Assembly: GCA_017454745.1 (NCBI GenBank)
Contig: JAFTCL010000001.1
Coordinates: forward strand, 62,001-126,000
Direction: 5' to 3'
DNA from: Kiritimatiellia bacterium
Lineage (GTDB): Bacteria > Verrucomicrobiota > Kiritimatiellia > RFP12 > UBA1067
Length of the DNA stretch: 64,000 nucleotides
Translations under genes and position numbers: made by a program
Shown: piece after piece, positions 56,354 to 64,000 of the stretch
Numbering within the stretch: the first letter of the stretch is position 1
Layout: every line of letters begins with the position of its first letter
Notes under the pieces: model-generated
Databases searched by the model: none
Seen by the model: the letters and a program-made list of their open reading frames with translations, nothing else
What the model was told of the DNA's origin: nothing

Positions 56354-58522
56354 ATGAAAGCGGACAAAGACAAAATCGCCATTCAATACCTGTTTGAGTC
56401 GGAGCCGGATTACGCATGGACGGCCAAAGACATCGCCCATACCCTCCAGCTGCGCGGCAAGCAGCTCGGCCGACTCCACGCCATTCTTAAAGAAATGGTT
56501 AAGGACGGAATCATAACGCCGACCCGAGAGTCGATGGCCTACACCTTGACCCGGCGCATGGACTTGCTAACCGGCCAGCTCCATCTGGTCCGCAACGGGG
56601 CGGGAAATGTTACCGACCGCGAAACCGGGGAACAGGTCTGGATCGAACCGGAGGACCTCGGTACCGCCCTGCCGGACGACATCGTTACCGTCCGGCTGTT
56701 CCGGCACCGCGGCGAAATCAAGGGTAAGGTGATTAAAATCGTCGAACGCTCGCCGCGCGACATCGTCGGCACGCTCCACGCCACCTCGAAGTTTTTCTAT
56801 GTGGTGCCGCTGAACCCGGTTTACAAAAACGATTTCTACGTCCACTCGCCCGGCGGCGCAAAACCCGGCGACCGCGTGGTGATGCGTTTCACCGCGTGGG
56901 AGAACCGGCACGTTGCCCCCGAAGGCGAGATTGTAGATGTGATCGGCCCGGCCGACCGCCCTTCGCTCGACACCGAAGTGGTGATGCGCCAGTTCGAACT
57001 GCCATCGGAGTTTCCTGCCGCCGTAATCGACGAGGCGGAACGGGTCTCACAACGGCTACGCCGCCCCGGCAAACGCGAGGATCTGCGCGACCGCTACATC
57101 ATCACCATCGACCCCGCCTCCGCCCGCGATTTCGATGATGCCATCTCGCTGGAGTACGACCGCGACGGCAACCGCGTCCTTGGCGTACACATCGCCGATG
57201 TCAGCCACTTTGTCCGCCCAGGCTCGGCTCTGGACCGTGAGGCGTACAAACGGGGCACCAGCGTTTATCTGGTTGACAAGGTTATCCCGATGCTGCCCGA
57301 ACAGTTGAGTAACGGGGTTTGTTCCCTGCGTCCGGATGAAGACCGGCTGACCTTCTCCGCATTCCTCACCTTCAACGCCAAAGGTAAAATGATTGCGCGT
57401 CGGTTCGCCAAATCGCGCATCCGCTCCAAACTGCGGCTCAACTACGAACAGGCGCTGGCGATTTTGAAGGGCGCCCAGCCCGAAGGGCTTGACCCGGTGC
57501 CGCCGGAGGCGCAACGGCTGATACGCGACTCCTGGCAGCTTGCCGCACAGCTCCGCGAACGGCGTTTCTCGATGGCCGCGTTGGACATGGACGTGCCGGA
57601 GGTGGAAATCCAACTTGACGCGGAAGGCCGCCTCTGCGGCGTGCTAACCCGACCTTATGACGAGTCGCACCAGCTGATCGAGGAGTGTATGGTGGCGGCC
57701 AACGAGGCGGTAGCCGCCGAACTGTGGACCCACGGCGTGAAAATCCTCGCCCGACTTCACGAAGCCCCGGACGAGGAAAAGCTGGAGGAACTGGAGGCCG
57801 GACTGACGATGCTGGGATTCCACCCCGGCGACCTTTCCAATCCGGCTAATCTAGCGGCTTTTCTCAAAAAAACCGCCAACCATCCCCTGCGCTACCACGC
57901 GCACATGATGGTGCTGCGCAGCATGAAACGTGCGATATATTCCGCCCAAAAGATCGGGCACTTCGGTCTGTCCAAGACCTACTACGCGCATTTCACCTCA
58001 CCGATCCGCCGCTATCCCGATCTGACGCTGCACCGCCAGCTCGCGGATTATCTGGACGGCAAAGGCGGCCGAGCGCCGCAGGAACAGCTCAACCGCACCG
58101 CGCTGTGGGCAACCGAATGCGAACAGGTTGCGGACGAGGCCTCCCGCCAACTGGTGGAGATCAAAAAATTCCGCTATCTCCAGCAGCAGCTGGACGACAA
58201 CCGCCTGGAGGTTTATCCGGCGGTGGTGTCCAAATGCACCAACTACGGCGTCTTCATCGATATCCCCGCACTGGCAATGGGCGGCATGGTCCACATCTCA
58301 AAACTCTCCCGCGAGTTCGTGCGCTTCAACCCCGCCAACGAGACGCTTGTGGCCGGTCGCCAGACTTTTCAGGTCGGCTCACACCTAGAAGTCAAGATCG
58401 CCGCCGTGGATTTCAACCAGCGCCGCGCCGATTTCGTGCCCGCCGAAACGGTTGAACGCACCACCAAAACGGAACGGCGTTCCAAGGGCAAATGTTCCAA
58501 GGCAGGAAAATCAAGAAAATGA
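56354..58522 (+). CDS. rnr: Ribonuclease R
   Basis: A 722-residue processive 3'-5' exoribonuclease that degrades structured RNA. An N-terminal winged-helix segment (AWTAKDIAHTLQLRGKQLGR) and cold-shock domains precede the RNB catalytic domain with its acidic cluster DPASARDFDDAISLEYD (~253), LNYEQALAIL and HFTSPIRRYPDLTLHRQLAD. A C-terminal S1 domain (YPAVVSKCTNYGVFIDIPAL) and a Lys/Arg/Ser-rich basic tail (RSKGKCSKAGKSRK) end the protein. It is slightly shorter than the E. coli enzyme (813) and has the domain set of RNase R rather than RNase II. The ATG has AGGAG upstream. Confidence 0.95.
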   Translation: MKADKDKIAIQYLFESEPDYAWTAKDIAHTLQLRGKQLGRLHAILKEMVKDGIITPTRESMAYTLTRRMDLLTGQLHLVRNGAGNVTDRETGEQVWIEPEDLGTALPDDIVTVRLFRHRGEIKGKVIKIVERSPRDIVGTLHATSKFFYVVPLNPVYKNDFYVHSPGGAKPGDRVVMRFTAWENRHVAPEGEIVDVIGPADRPSLDTEVVMRQFELPSEFPAAVIDEAERVSQRLRRPGKREDLRDRYIITIDPASARDFDDAISLEYDRDGNRVLGVHIADVSHFVRPGSALDREAYKRGTSVYLVDKVIPMLPEQLSNGVCSLRPDEDRLTFSAFLTFNAKGKMIARRFAKSRIRSKLRLNYEQALAILKGAQPEGLDPVPPEAQRLIRDSWQLAAQLRERRFSMAALDMDVPEVEIQLDAEGRLCGVLTRPYDESHQLIEECMVAANEAVAAELWTHGVKILARLHEAPDEEKLEELEAGLTMLGFHPGDLSNPANLAAFLKKTANHPLRYHAHMMVLRSMKRAIYSAQKIGHFGLSKTYYAHFTSPIRRYPDLTLHRQLADYLDGKGGRAPQEQLNRTALWATECEQVADEASRQLVEIKKFRYLQQQLDDNRLEVYPAVVSKCTNYGVFIDIPALAMGGMVHISKLSREFVRFNPANETLVAGRQTFQVGSHLEVKIAAVDFNQRRADFVPAETVERTTKTERRSKGKCSKAGKSRK

Positions 58523-58531
58523 GGTTTTACC

Positions 58532-59155
58532 ATGAACGGAAAAATCAAAGCGGTTGTCTTTGACTACGGCGGGGTGATCTCAATGCCCCAGCAGCACGAC
58601 GTTATTTACGGCTGGGCCGCGTCCCACGCCAATCTCTCCGAACCGGAAATCCTCGCCGGATACCGTAACCACCGCGTCGGGTTTGATCGCGGCGACTACT
58701 CCGGCGAGGAGATGTACCGTATGATCTACCGCGACCTCGGTAAGTCTTGCGACAACGCAACGCTCGTTGAACTTACCCGCCGCGACATGGAGAGCTGGGG
58801 CGTGCCGAACCCGGAAACCTACGCCTGGGCCAAGGAGTTGAAATCCGCCGGATATCTGGTCGGGATTTTGACCAACATGCCTTTAACCTTTATTCCGTGG
58901 TTCAACCGGGCCGCCGCCAATTTCCGTGCCATTGCCGATGCCGAGGTTATTTCCGCCCAAGTCCGGCTTGCCAAACCTTATCCGGAAATTTACCAGCTGA
59001 TGATCCAACGGTTGAATGTCGCCGGTCACGAGTGTATCTTTTTCGACGATCTGCCGCAAAATGTGGATGGCGCCCGTGCCGCCGGGATGAATTCCGAGGT
59101 ATTCACCTCGGTTGCCGCCGCCAAAACGGAACTGGCGAAGTACGAAGGCCGCTAG
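58532..59155 (+). CDS. HAD superfamily hydrolase
   Basis: A 207-residue phosphatase-like protein of HAD subfamily IA. Motif I is VVFDYGGVISM (nucleophile Asp11). As in YihX-type members and their relatives, the second acidic residue of the motif is replaced by Gly. Motif II is GILTNMP, the Lys of motif III is in RLAKPYPEIYQLMI and motif IV is CIFFDDLPQNVDGARAAGM. The cap is the small helical type. The substrate is unknown, probably a small phosphorylated metabolite. It follows rnr after 9 bases; its end overlaps the convergent transporter gene by 4 bases. Confidence 0.85.
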   Translation: MNGKIKAVVFDYGGVISMPQQHDVIYGWAASHANLSEPEILAGYRNHRVGFDRGDYSGEEMYRMIYRDLGKSCDNATLVELTRRDMESWGVPNPETYAWAKELKSAGYLVGILTNMPLTFIPWFNRAAANFRAIADAEVISAQVRLAKPYPEIYQLMIQRLNVAGHECIFFDDLPQNVDGARAAGMNSEVFTSVAAAKTELAKYEGR

Positions 59156-60030
59156 CCTAAAGCAATCAACGCCGCACCGGCCAAGATCAGTGCCAGCGCG
59201 GCAAACCGGCGCTTCATATTGGTCTCTTTGAAAAACACCGCGCCGCCGATGCAGGTGACCACCACACTGGTGCGGCGCAACAGCGACAACAGCGATATCG
59301 CGGTACCGGGAGTACCAACCGCCGCGAAATATAGCGCGTCCGCCACGATCAGTAAAACCCCGGTGGCGGCCACCGTCCATCGCCACCGGAAGGTTCTTTG
59401 CTCAACCTTGAGACGGCGCAACAACAGCCAATATACCCCGATCACCGCCAACAAATCCACCGTGAAACAGGCCTGAACCGTCTCGCGTGGCACCGCCAGC
59501 CGCTGAAGCAGGAACTTGTCGTAAATCGCCGAAACCGCGCCAAGCACCGTACCCGCCACCGAACACCATATCCACCGGTTCCGCAAAAAATCGCGAATCC
59601 CCACCCGCTCGGAAACCGAGAACCCGAAAAATCCCAGTAGAATCAGAACAATCCCGCACGCCTGACGCCAGTCGGGAATCTCTCCGTAAATCAATATTCC
59701 ACCGATAATGGTGTACAACGGTGCCGTAGCCCGTAACGGTGCCGAGATCGATACCGGCAGCTCACGCACCGCGAAATACGCCGCCGTCCACGAACTGCCC
59801 ACGATCACCCCTTTCAGGAACAGTAGCCCGCGCGTCGGCCACGGCACCGCCATTGCCGCCGCCAGTCTGCCCTGCAATGCCAGCCAGCCCAGAAACGCAG
59901 CCGACCCGCAGAGCGTCGCGAAAAACAGCGACGGCATCACCGCGTTGTCCCGAACCGCGTGTTTCTTCGCCAAATCGTAAAACGCCAGCATCAGTGCCGA
60001 ACCCAAAACCAACACCGCCCAACCCGGCAT
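59152..60030 (-). CDS. EamA (DMT) family transporter
   Basis: A 292-residue inner-membrane protein with ten hydrophobic segments in two homologous halves. The EamA ends are recognisable (SISAPLRATAPLYTIIGGIL, YGEIPDWRQACGIVLILLGF; LLSLLRRTSVVVTCIGGAVF, KETNMKRRFAALALILAGAA). These carry metabolites or small solutes out of or into the cell; the substrate cannot be inferred. The ATG at 60030 has GAGGAGG upstream; the longer frame starts at TTG within that ribosome site. Confidence 0.87.
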   Translation of the reverse strand: MPGWAVLVLGSALMLAFYDLAKKHAVRDNAVMPSLFFATLCGSAAFLGWLALQGRLAAAMAVPWPTRGLLFLKGVIVGSSWTAAYFAVRELPVSISAPLRATAPLYTIIGGILIYGEIPDWRQACGIVLILLGFFGFSVSERVGIRDFLRNRWIWCSVAGTVLGAVSAIYDKFLLQRLAVPRETVQACFTVDLLAVIGVYWLLLRRLKVEQRTFRWRWTVAATGVLLIVADALYFAAVGTPGTAISLLSLLRRTSVVVTCIGGAVFFKETNMKRRFAALALILAGAALIALG

Positions 60031-60100
60031 AAAAAACCCTCCTCGCAACCGCCGGTTAAACTACCATATCCCGCCGATTTTTACAAACGCAATTTTGCGC

Positions 60101-60129
60101 TTGACTCCTGTTTCTATAAATAGTAATCT
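60101..60129 (+). promoter_or_regulatory. Promoter of the alginate-export-type barrel gene
   Basis: TTGACT (60101-60106), a 17-base spacer, then TAATCT (60124-60129). The start near 60136 leaves a 25-base leader with TAGGAGGT before the ATG at 60161, which also rules out the longer frame from 60095. Confidence 0.65.
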
Positions 60130-60160
60130 GTGGCCGTTAACTATTAGGAGGTTTTTCAGC

Positions 60161-61588
60161 ATGAACAGCAGAACCGCAATCTTTCTGTTTTCACTGGCCG
60201 CCGGCTGTCTCGCCGTCGCCGAAGAAGAAAAGGCTGTCGCTAAAAACGGCGACTCATTCGACTGGGACCTTGGCGCAGACCTTCGCGTCCGCCAGGAAAT
60301 TATGGACAACATTCCCGGCCACCCCGGCGATCCTGACTGCGCCTACCCTACCGCTTCGGGCAAAAACCTTAACTGGATACGTTTCCGCCCCCGGGTTTGG
60401 TCGCGATTCTCCACCGAACACGCCGACTTCTACCTCCGGTTGGCCAACGAAACGCGCGAGACGATCGCCCGCAACGGCAATTCGCGCCGCGAATGTTCCT
60501 ACAGCTTCCCGGACGAACTGGTGGTCGATAACCTTTACTTGGGATTCCGGAACCTGTTCGACGACCAGCTGGACATCCGCATCGGACGACAGGATTTCTT
60601 GGACAACGGAGCACCCGCGTTCGGTTCCGGTAGGGTGATGATGGACGGCACCGGATACGATGGTTCCCGCACGCTGTCTTTTGACGCGATTCGCCTAACC
60701 TGGCGACCCACCGAAAAACAGTCTCTCGACGCTTTCGCCATCTACAACCGCGGTGACAATCAGCTTAACCTCGGCCGACCGCGGCCCTACCCCCGGCCCG
60801 CCAACGCTTTCGACCCGCGCGATTCCGACGAAATGGACGAGTACGGCGGAGGGCTTTACTATCGCAACCGCGAGTTAAGCGACGATCTGGGATTCGAGCT
60901 TTACTACGTTTACAAGCGCGAAACCAGCTATCACCGCGGCGGTGTCCGCCACCCCGGGCGCTACACCAACACCTTCGGCGGGCGTTTGCTGCCAAGATTC
61001 ACCGAGACCCTCAGCGGCGAAATCGAAGGCGCCCTCCAGGCGGGGCAAAAGGAAACCGGGGCATCTACCGCCGGAGCGATGGGTTTCGCCGGGTTGACCT
61101 ACCGTCCAGAAGAGACCATCGGCACCGCTAAACCCTTCTTCAAGGCATCCTGCTACTATCTCTCCGGCGATAAGCAGCGTACCGGCGACAACGACCGCGA
61201 TTCGGGCTGGAACCCGGTATGGGCGCGTTGGCCGCAGGACAGTGAAATGCTGGTTTACGGTCCGCTCTACGGTTTGGGTTACTGGTCGAACATGATATTC
61301 CCGTCTGCCGGCGCGGGTTTGGATATTGCCAAACACCACCGGGTCAACATCTACGGCGGCCCCATGTTCTGCGCCACGCAGGACCACCTCGGCGGCGGCA
61401 ACGGAAGCGACTATCAAGGCGTGCTGGGCGTGGCCCGTTACGACTTCCCGATCTGGAAGAACCCCAATGAAGGCGGCATCGGTGAGATTTTCGGACACAT
61501 TCTGGCCGAATGCTTCCAACCCGGAGATTATTACGCCTCCGACCGCACCGCATACTTCTTCCGCTGGGAAATCTACGCGACTTTCTAA
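60161..61588 (+). CDS. Alginate-export (AlgE-like) outer-membrane barrel
   Basis: A 475-residue exported barrel. A signal peptide (MNSRTAIFLFSLAAGCLAVA) is followed by the alginate-export family pattern: DWDLGADLRVRQEIMDN, WIRFRPRVWSRFSTEHADFY, LVVDNLYLGFRNLFDDQLDI, RIGRQDFLDNGAP and FDAIRLTWRPTEKQSLDAFA. It ends in an aromatic residue (FFRWEIYATF), as expected for barrel assembly. The family includes AlgE and many porin-like proteins of PVC bacteria; alginate itself need not be the substrate. It is monocistronic, with a good promoter and terminator. Confidence 0.85.
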   Translation: MNSRTAIFLFSLAAGCLAVAEEEKAVAKNGDSFDWDLGADLRVRQEIMDNIPGHPGDPDCAYPTASGKNLNWIRFRPRVWSRFSTEHADFYLRLANETRETIARNGNSRRECSYSFPDELVVDNLYLGFRNLFDDQLDIRIGRQDFLDNGAPAFGSGRVMMDGTGYDGSRTLSFDAIRLTWRPTEKQSLDAFAIYNRGDNQLNLGRPRPYPRPANAFDPRDSDEMDEYGGGLYYRNRELSDDLGFELYYVYKRETSYHRGGVRHPGRYTNTFGGRLLPRFTETLSGEIEGALQAGQKETGASTAGAMGFAGLTYRPEETIGTAKPFFKASCYYLSGDKQRTGDNDRDSGWNPVWARWPQDSEMLVYGPLYGLGYWSNMIFPSAGAGLDIAKHHRVNIYGGPMFCATQDHLGGGNGSDYQGVLGVARYDFPIWKNPNEGGIGEIFGHILAECFQPGDYYASDRTAYFFRWEIYATF

Positions 61589-61605
61589 CCGGAACACATA
61601 AAAAA

Positions 61606-61637
61606 CCCCCGCACAACCGTGCGGGGATTTTTTTTTT
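61606..61637 (+). terminator. Rho-independent terminator of the AlgE-like gene
   Basis: Stem CCCCGCAC (61607-61614) with GTGCGGGG (61619-61626) and a 4-base loop, then a run of ten T. It lies 18 bases after the stop. Confidence 0.92.
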
Positions 61638-61659
61638 GCCCAACAGAGAAAAACACGCG

Positions 61660-61703
61660 AAAAAAAAAAAACGGCAACGGACGGCGTTAACCGACCGTTG
61701 CCG
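61660..61703 (-). terminator. Rho-independent terminator of rpsP-trmD-rplS
   Basis: On the minus strand, stem CGGCAACGG (61695-61703) with CCGTTGCCG (61672-61680) and a 14-base loop, followed by a run of about twelve U. It lies 30 bases after the rplS stop and faces the previous terminator. Confidence 0.88.
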
Positions 61704-61733
61704 ATGGTAAAAACCGAATGTACCCGGCGAGAA

Positions 61734-62114
61734 CTAGTTGGCCTCGCGCAGACGGGCCTTCTTGCCGGTCAACTTGCGCAGATAATAGAGTTTCGCGCGG
61801 CGGACGCGGGAAGAACGCTCGACATCGATGCGATCGATGTAAGGGGAATAAAGCGGGAACACTTTTTCAACGCCCACGCCGTAGGAAATGCGGCGCACGG
61901 TGAAAGTGGCGCTGATGCCCTTGCCGTTGTCACAAGCGATAACGGTTCCGCCAAAAGCCTGAATACGCTCTTTGCCGCCTTCTTTAATCTTTACCCAAAC
62001 CTTTACAATATCACCGACCTTGACCGACGGCATGGTCTTCTTCTCATCCGCCGCTTTCTTTTTCGCCGCCGCAATCTGCTCGGCGTTAATCATGTCAATC
62101 GCTTTCGCAATCAT
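61734..62114 (-). CDS. rplS: 50S ribosomal protein L19
   Basis: A 126-residue protein at the 30S-50S interface. It has [58 protein letters not shown] and [31 protein letters not shown] slightly long N-terminal helix (~30 residues) precedes the fold. Its start overlaps the trmD stop by 4 bases (ATGA), indicating coupled translation. Confidence 0.97.
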   Translation of the reverse strand: MIAKAIDMINAEQIAAAKKKAADEKKTMPSVKVGDIVKVWVKIKEGGKERIQAFGGTVIACDNGKGISATFTVRRISYGVGVEKVFPLYSPYIDRIDVERSSRVRRAKLYYLRKLTGKKARLREAN

Positions 62115-62818
62115 TTCCGAAACTCCTTCTCTTCCTTATTCAGCAAATCCGGGCGTTTTCTCGCCGTCCGGTCCAAAGCCATCTGCAAATGCCAGTTGTC
62201 CACTGCGGCATGGTTGCCGTTTTGCAACACCGCTGGCACCGCCATACCCCGAAAAACCGCCGGACGCGTGTACTGGGGGTACTCCAGCAAATCCCGGGTA
62301 AAGGATTCGTCCTGGGTTGCGGCCTCGCCGCCGCCCAACACTCCGGGCAGCAACCGCACTACCGCATCCACCACCACCGCTGCCGGCAAGACACCGTTGG
62401 TGAGCACGTAGTCGCCGATGGACAGCTCATCCGTCACCAGCGCCTCGCGAACACGGTCATCCACGCCCTCATAATGCCCGCAGACGAAGATGAGGTGCTT
62501 CAGTCCAGCCAGCCTGCGCGCCTCCGCCTGACGGAACGTCTGGCCCGAAGGTGTCATCAAAATCACCCTCGAATCAGGGGTCCGCAAGGCCTCTATCGCC
62601 TCGAACCAAGGCTCCGGCTTCATAATCATGCCGGGGCCACCTCCGTAAGGCCGATCGTCAACGGTACGCCTCGCGTCGTGCGAGAAGTCCCTCAGATCGA
62701 CAATACGGAAGACTACCGCCCCCTTATCGACGGCCCGCTTAAGCATGCTTTCGCCGAGAAACCCGCGCAACATGCCCGGAAACACGGTCAACACGTCAAT
62801 TCGGAGCGGCTCGTCCAT
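62111..62818 (-). CDS. trmD: tRNA (guanine-N1-)-methyltransferase
   Basis: A 235-residue SPOUT-fold enzyme that makes m1G37 next to the anticodon and prevents frameshifting. It has the family motifs [53 protein letters not shown], the knot [20 protein letters not shown] and [31 protein letters not shown] follows. It lies between rpsP and rplS as in most bacteria, but without rimM in front. Confidence 0.97.
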   Translation of the reverse strand: MDEPLRIDVLTVFPGMLRGFLGESMLKRAVDKGAVVFRIVDLRDFSHDARRTVDDRPYGGGPGMIMKPEPWFEAIEALRTPDSRVILMTPSGQTFRQAEARRLAGLKHLIFVCGHYEGVDDRVREALVTDELSIGDYVLTNGVLPAAVVVDAVVRLLPGVLGGGEAATQDESFTRDLLEYPQYTRPAVFRGMAVPAVLQNGNHAAVDNWHLQMALDRTARKRPDLLNKEEKEFRK

Positions 62819-62833
62819 CCAAAACCGTACCGA

Positions 62834-63109
62834 CTACGCCTCAGCGGCAGGCGCCGAAGCAGCCGCAGCCGCCGCCTTGCGGGTCTTCTTGACCATGCTC
62901 GCGACCGTCTCGCTCATCTGCGCACCCTTGCTCAACCAATGGTCAACACGGGCCAGATCCAACTTGAAGTTCTCGCCCTGCTGCTTGGGCAGGTACCAGC
63001 CGAGAATCTCCAAAAACTTACCGTCACGCGGGCAACGCTCATCCGTCGCGACCACGCGGAAAGACGGGTTGTTGTTGCTGCCAGTTTTACGAAGTCTAAT
63101 CTTAACCAT
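62834..63109 (-). CDS. rpsP: 30S ribosomal protein S16
   Basis: A 91-residue small-subunit protein: MVKIRLRKTGSNNNPSFRVV, ATDERCPRDGKFLEILGWYL, then the typical VDHWLSKGAQMSETV. An Ala-rich C-terminal tail of ~15 residues is extra and probably disordered. I use the ATG at 63109, with GGAGAA seven bases upstream; an in-frame TTG two codons earlier is less likely. It is the first gene of rpsP-trmD-rplS. Confidence 0.97.
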   Translation of the reverse strand: MVKIRLRKTGSNNNPSFRVVATDERCPRDGKFLEILGWYLPKQQGENFKLDLARVDHWLSKGAQMSETVASMVKKTRKAAAAAASAPAAEA

Positions 63110-63134
63110 ACACAATTTCTCCGTGAAAGCTCAT

Positions 63135-63164
63135 AAAATACCAAAAACCTCCGAACGAATGCAA
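63135..63164 (-). promoter_or_regulatory. Putative promoter of rpsP
   Basis: Minus strand TTGCAT (63159-63164), an 18-base spacer, then TATTTT (63135-63140), leaving a leader of about 20 bases. Confidence 0.45.
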
Positions 63165-63246
63165 GCCAGAATTTCCGTTATCGCGATTTTTTCAGCAATA
63201 TCCACCGATTCACAGGATATTACCTCGTAATTAAGGAATAATCGGT

Positions 63247-64000
63247 TTAAAAAAGTTCCTCCAGATTTCGCCAGATTACTTCGGATACTGGACTATAAAG
63301 CGGCGGGATTTTAGCCGACGATTCGGAAATTCCCAGCGCCTCGCACCACGTTGCCAGCCCCCGATGTACAGGAACGACCATAACCGGATCCAGTTGCCCA
63401 AGGTCACGCGCATACGCGTAGTAATAATTGTTCTTCAATTTCGCCTCGACGGTTTCTAGGTTCGGAACGGTCCCTTCCGCATCCCATAGCAGACGGTACC
63501 CGCGCCGATCATACCGGGGGCAAAGGACGGCGAAGCGGAACTCTCCGTATTCTGCGGACAAATCCTCAAGAACCTCGGCGACGAAAGCTGGATGCAACTT
63601 CTCGCCATGCAGATCGACCGTGCCGCCGCTGCGGTAGAGAAATTCCAATTGGGGGACACGTCCGACATGCCCGACACATGCCACCACATCACCCAACCGG
63701 TAATCGGTGAAACCGTTTCCGGTTGTCAGTGCCACGCCATACCGTTCCCCAGCGTTCAGACACTCCGGCCCGATTCCGGTTCCCGCGATCGGTTCGTCCG
63801 TCACCGCATCAACCCGCTCAAAGATCAGCGTGTGCGACGTGACCGCCGCCACCAGCCGTCCGAACCATGGGAATGTCACTACGCCCTCCGTCGCCAACAG
63901 GCCTTTCCCCTCTACCTCGACCTTCGGGAAAAGACGGCGCAACCGGTCCGCATCGGCGTGCGCGAAGGCGGCATCCCAACAACTGATCACCCGCAAACGC
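63247..64000 (-). CDS. GH3-family (acyl-adenylate/amido synthetase-like) protein, C-terminal part
   Basis: The last ~250 codons of a GH3-family protein; the frame runs off the window, so the N-terminal ATP-binding part is missing. In plants GH3 enzymes adenylate a carboxylic acid and join it to an amino acid; bacterial members are widespread but mostly uncharacterised. Family landmarks seen are EGKGLLATEGVVTFPW, GVALTTGNGFTDYRLGDVVA, PQLEFLYRSGGTVDLHGEKL (the ATP-grip-like hinge) and LKNNYYYAYARDLGQLDPV. A TTG at 63996 could look like a start but lies in mid-domain. The downstream gap to rpsP (63110-63246) holds only the rpsP promoter. Confidence 0.82.
   Translation of the reverse strand, partial: RLRVISCWDAAFAHADADRLRRLFPKVEVEGKGLLATEGVVTFPWFGRLVAAVTSHTLIFERVDAVTDEPIAGTGIGPECLNAGERYGVALTTGNGFTDYRLGDVVACVGHVGRVPQLEFLYRSGGTVDLHGEKLHPAFVAEVLEDLSAEYGEFRFAVLCPRYDRRGYRLLWDAEGTVPNLETVEAKLKNNYYYAYARDLGQLDPVMVVPVHRGLATWCEALGISESSAKIPPLYSPVSEVIWRNLEELF

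Overview
The window reads as a chromosomal segment of a Gram-negative, anaerobic, carbohydrate-using bacterium, most likely from the PVC superphylum (Kiritimatiellota or Lentisphaerota, gut or sediment type). The grounds are indirect: a very large secreted LamG/autotransporter-strand mosaic protein, a CE15 glucuronoyl esterase, Tat-exported sugar enzymes, a one-piece pyruvate:ferredoxin oxidoreductase (anaerobic pyruvate use), outer-membrane beta-barrels and a Wza/Wzc exopolysaccharide locus beside ordinary bacterial information genes. No rRNA, CRISPR array, transposase or phage gene was seen.

Layout. 1-387 is the 3' end of leuB. 408-16726 (all minus strand) is a block of exported proteins: a 1968-residue adhesin-like mosaic, an alpha-2-macroglobulin split by a one-base frameshift in a seven-C run, a CE15 esterase, a Tat lipoprotein with an isomerase-like C-terminal half, and a membrane-anchored protein of unknown role. 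16831-24966 holds central metabolism: pgi, a Tat-exported Gfo/Idh/MocA oxidoreductase plus a DUF456 membrane protein enclosed by two inverted copies of a ~210-bp repeat, and nifJ preceded by a tRNA-Thr on the same transcript. 24967-30884 is a MacA/MacB-type export operon ending in pbpC.

31133-42000 is the ribosomal-protein/RNA-polymerase operon rplK-rplA-rplJ-rplL-rpoB-rpoC with its own promoter and terminator; secE and nusG are not upstream of rplK and no leader of useful length lies before rplJ. 42228-45589 is proS, an HU-family gene and hisS. 45619-54777 is an exopolysaccharide assembly and export locus (Wza, an unknown exported protein, an outer-membrane barrel, a Wzy-like polymerase, a Wzc-like tyrosine kinase with unusual Tyr/Gly-rich ends, RfbB, another unknown exported protein), read from a promoter with an adjacent inverted-repeat site. 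It has one sugar-nucleotide gene but no glycosyltransferase or flippase, so these must lie elsewhere.

55013-64000 has mixed strands: a secreted basic-secretory-protein peptidase, RNase R, a HAD hydrolase, an EamA transporter, an alginate-export-type barrel, the rpsP-trmD-rplS cluster (without rimM) and the 3' part of a GH3-family adenylating enzyme cut by the window edge.

Many start codons were moved inward from the longest open frame to the ATG that has a Shine-Dalgarno sequence; this is stated per gene. Promoter and terminator calls are by eye. No clearly new multi-gene system was found. The best leads are the inverted-repeat cassette, the alpha-2-macroglobulin frameshift, the Tyr/Gly-rich Wzc and the unrecognised exported proteins of the polysaccharide locus.
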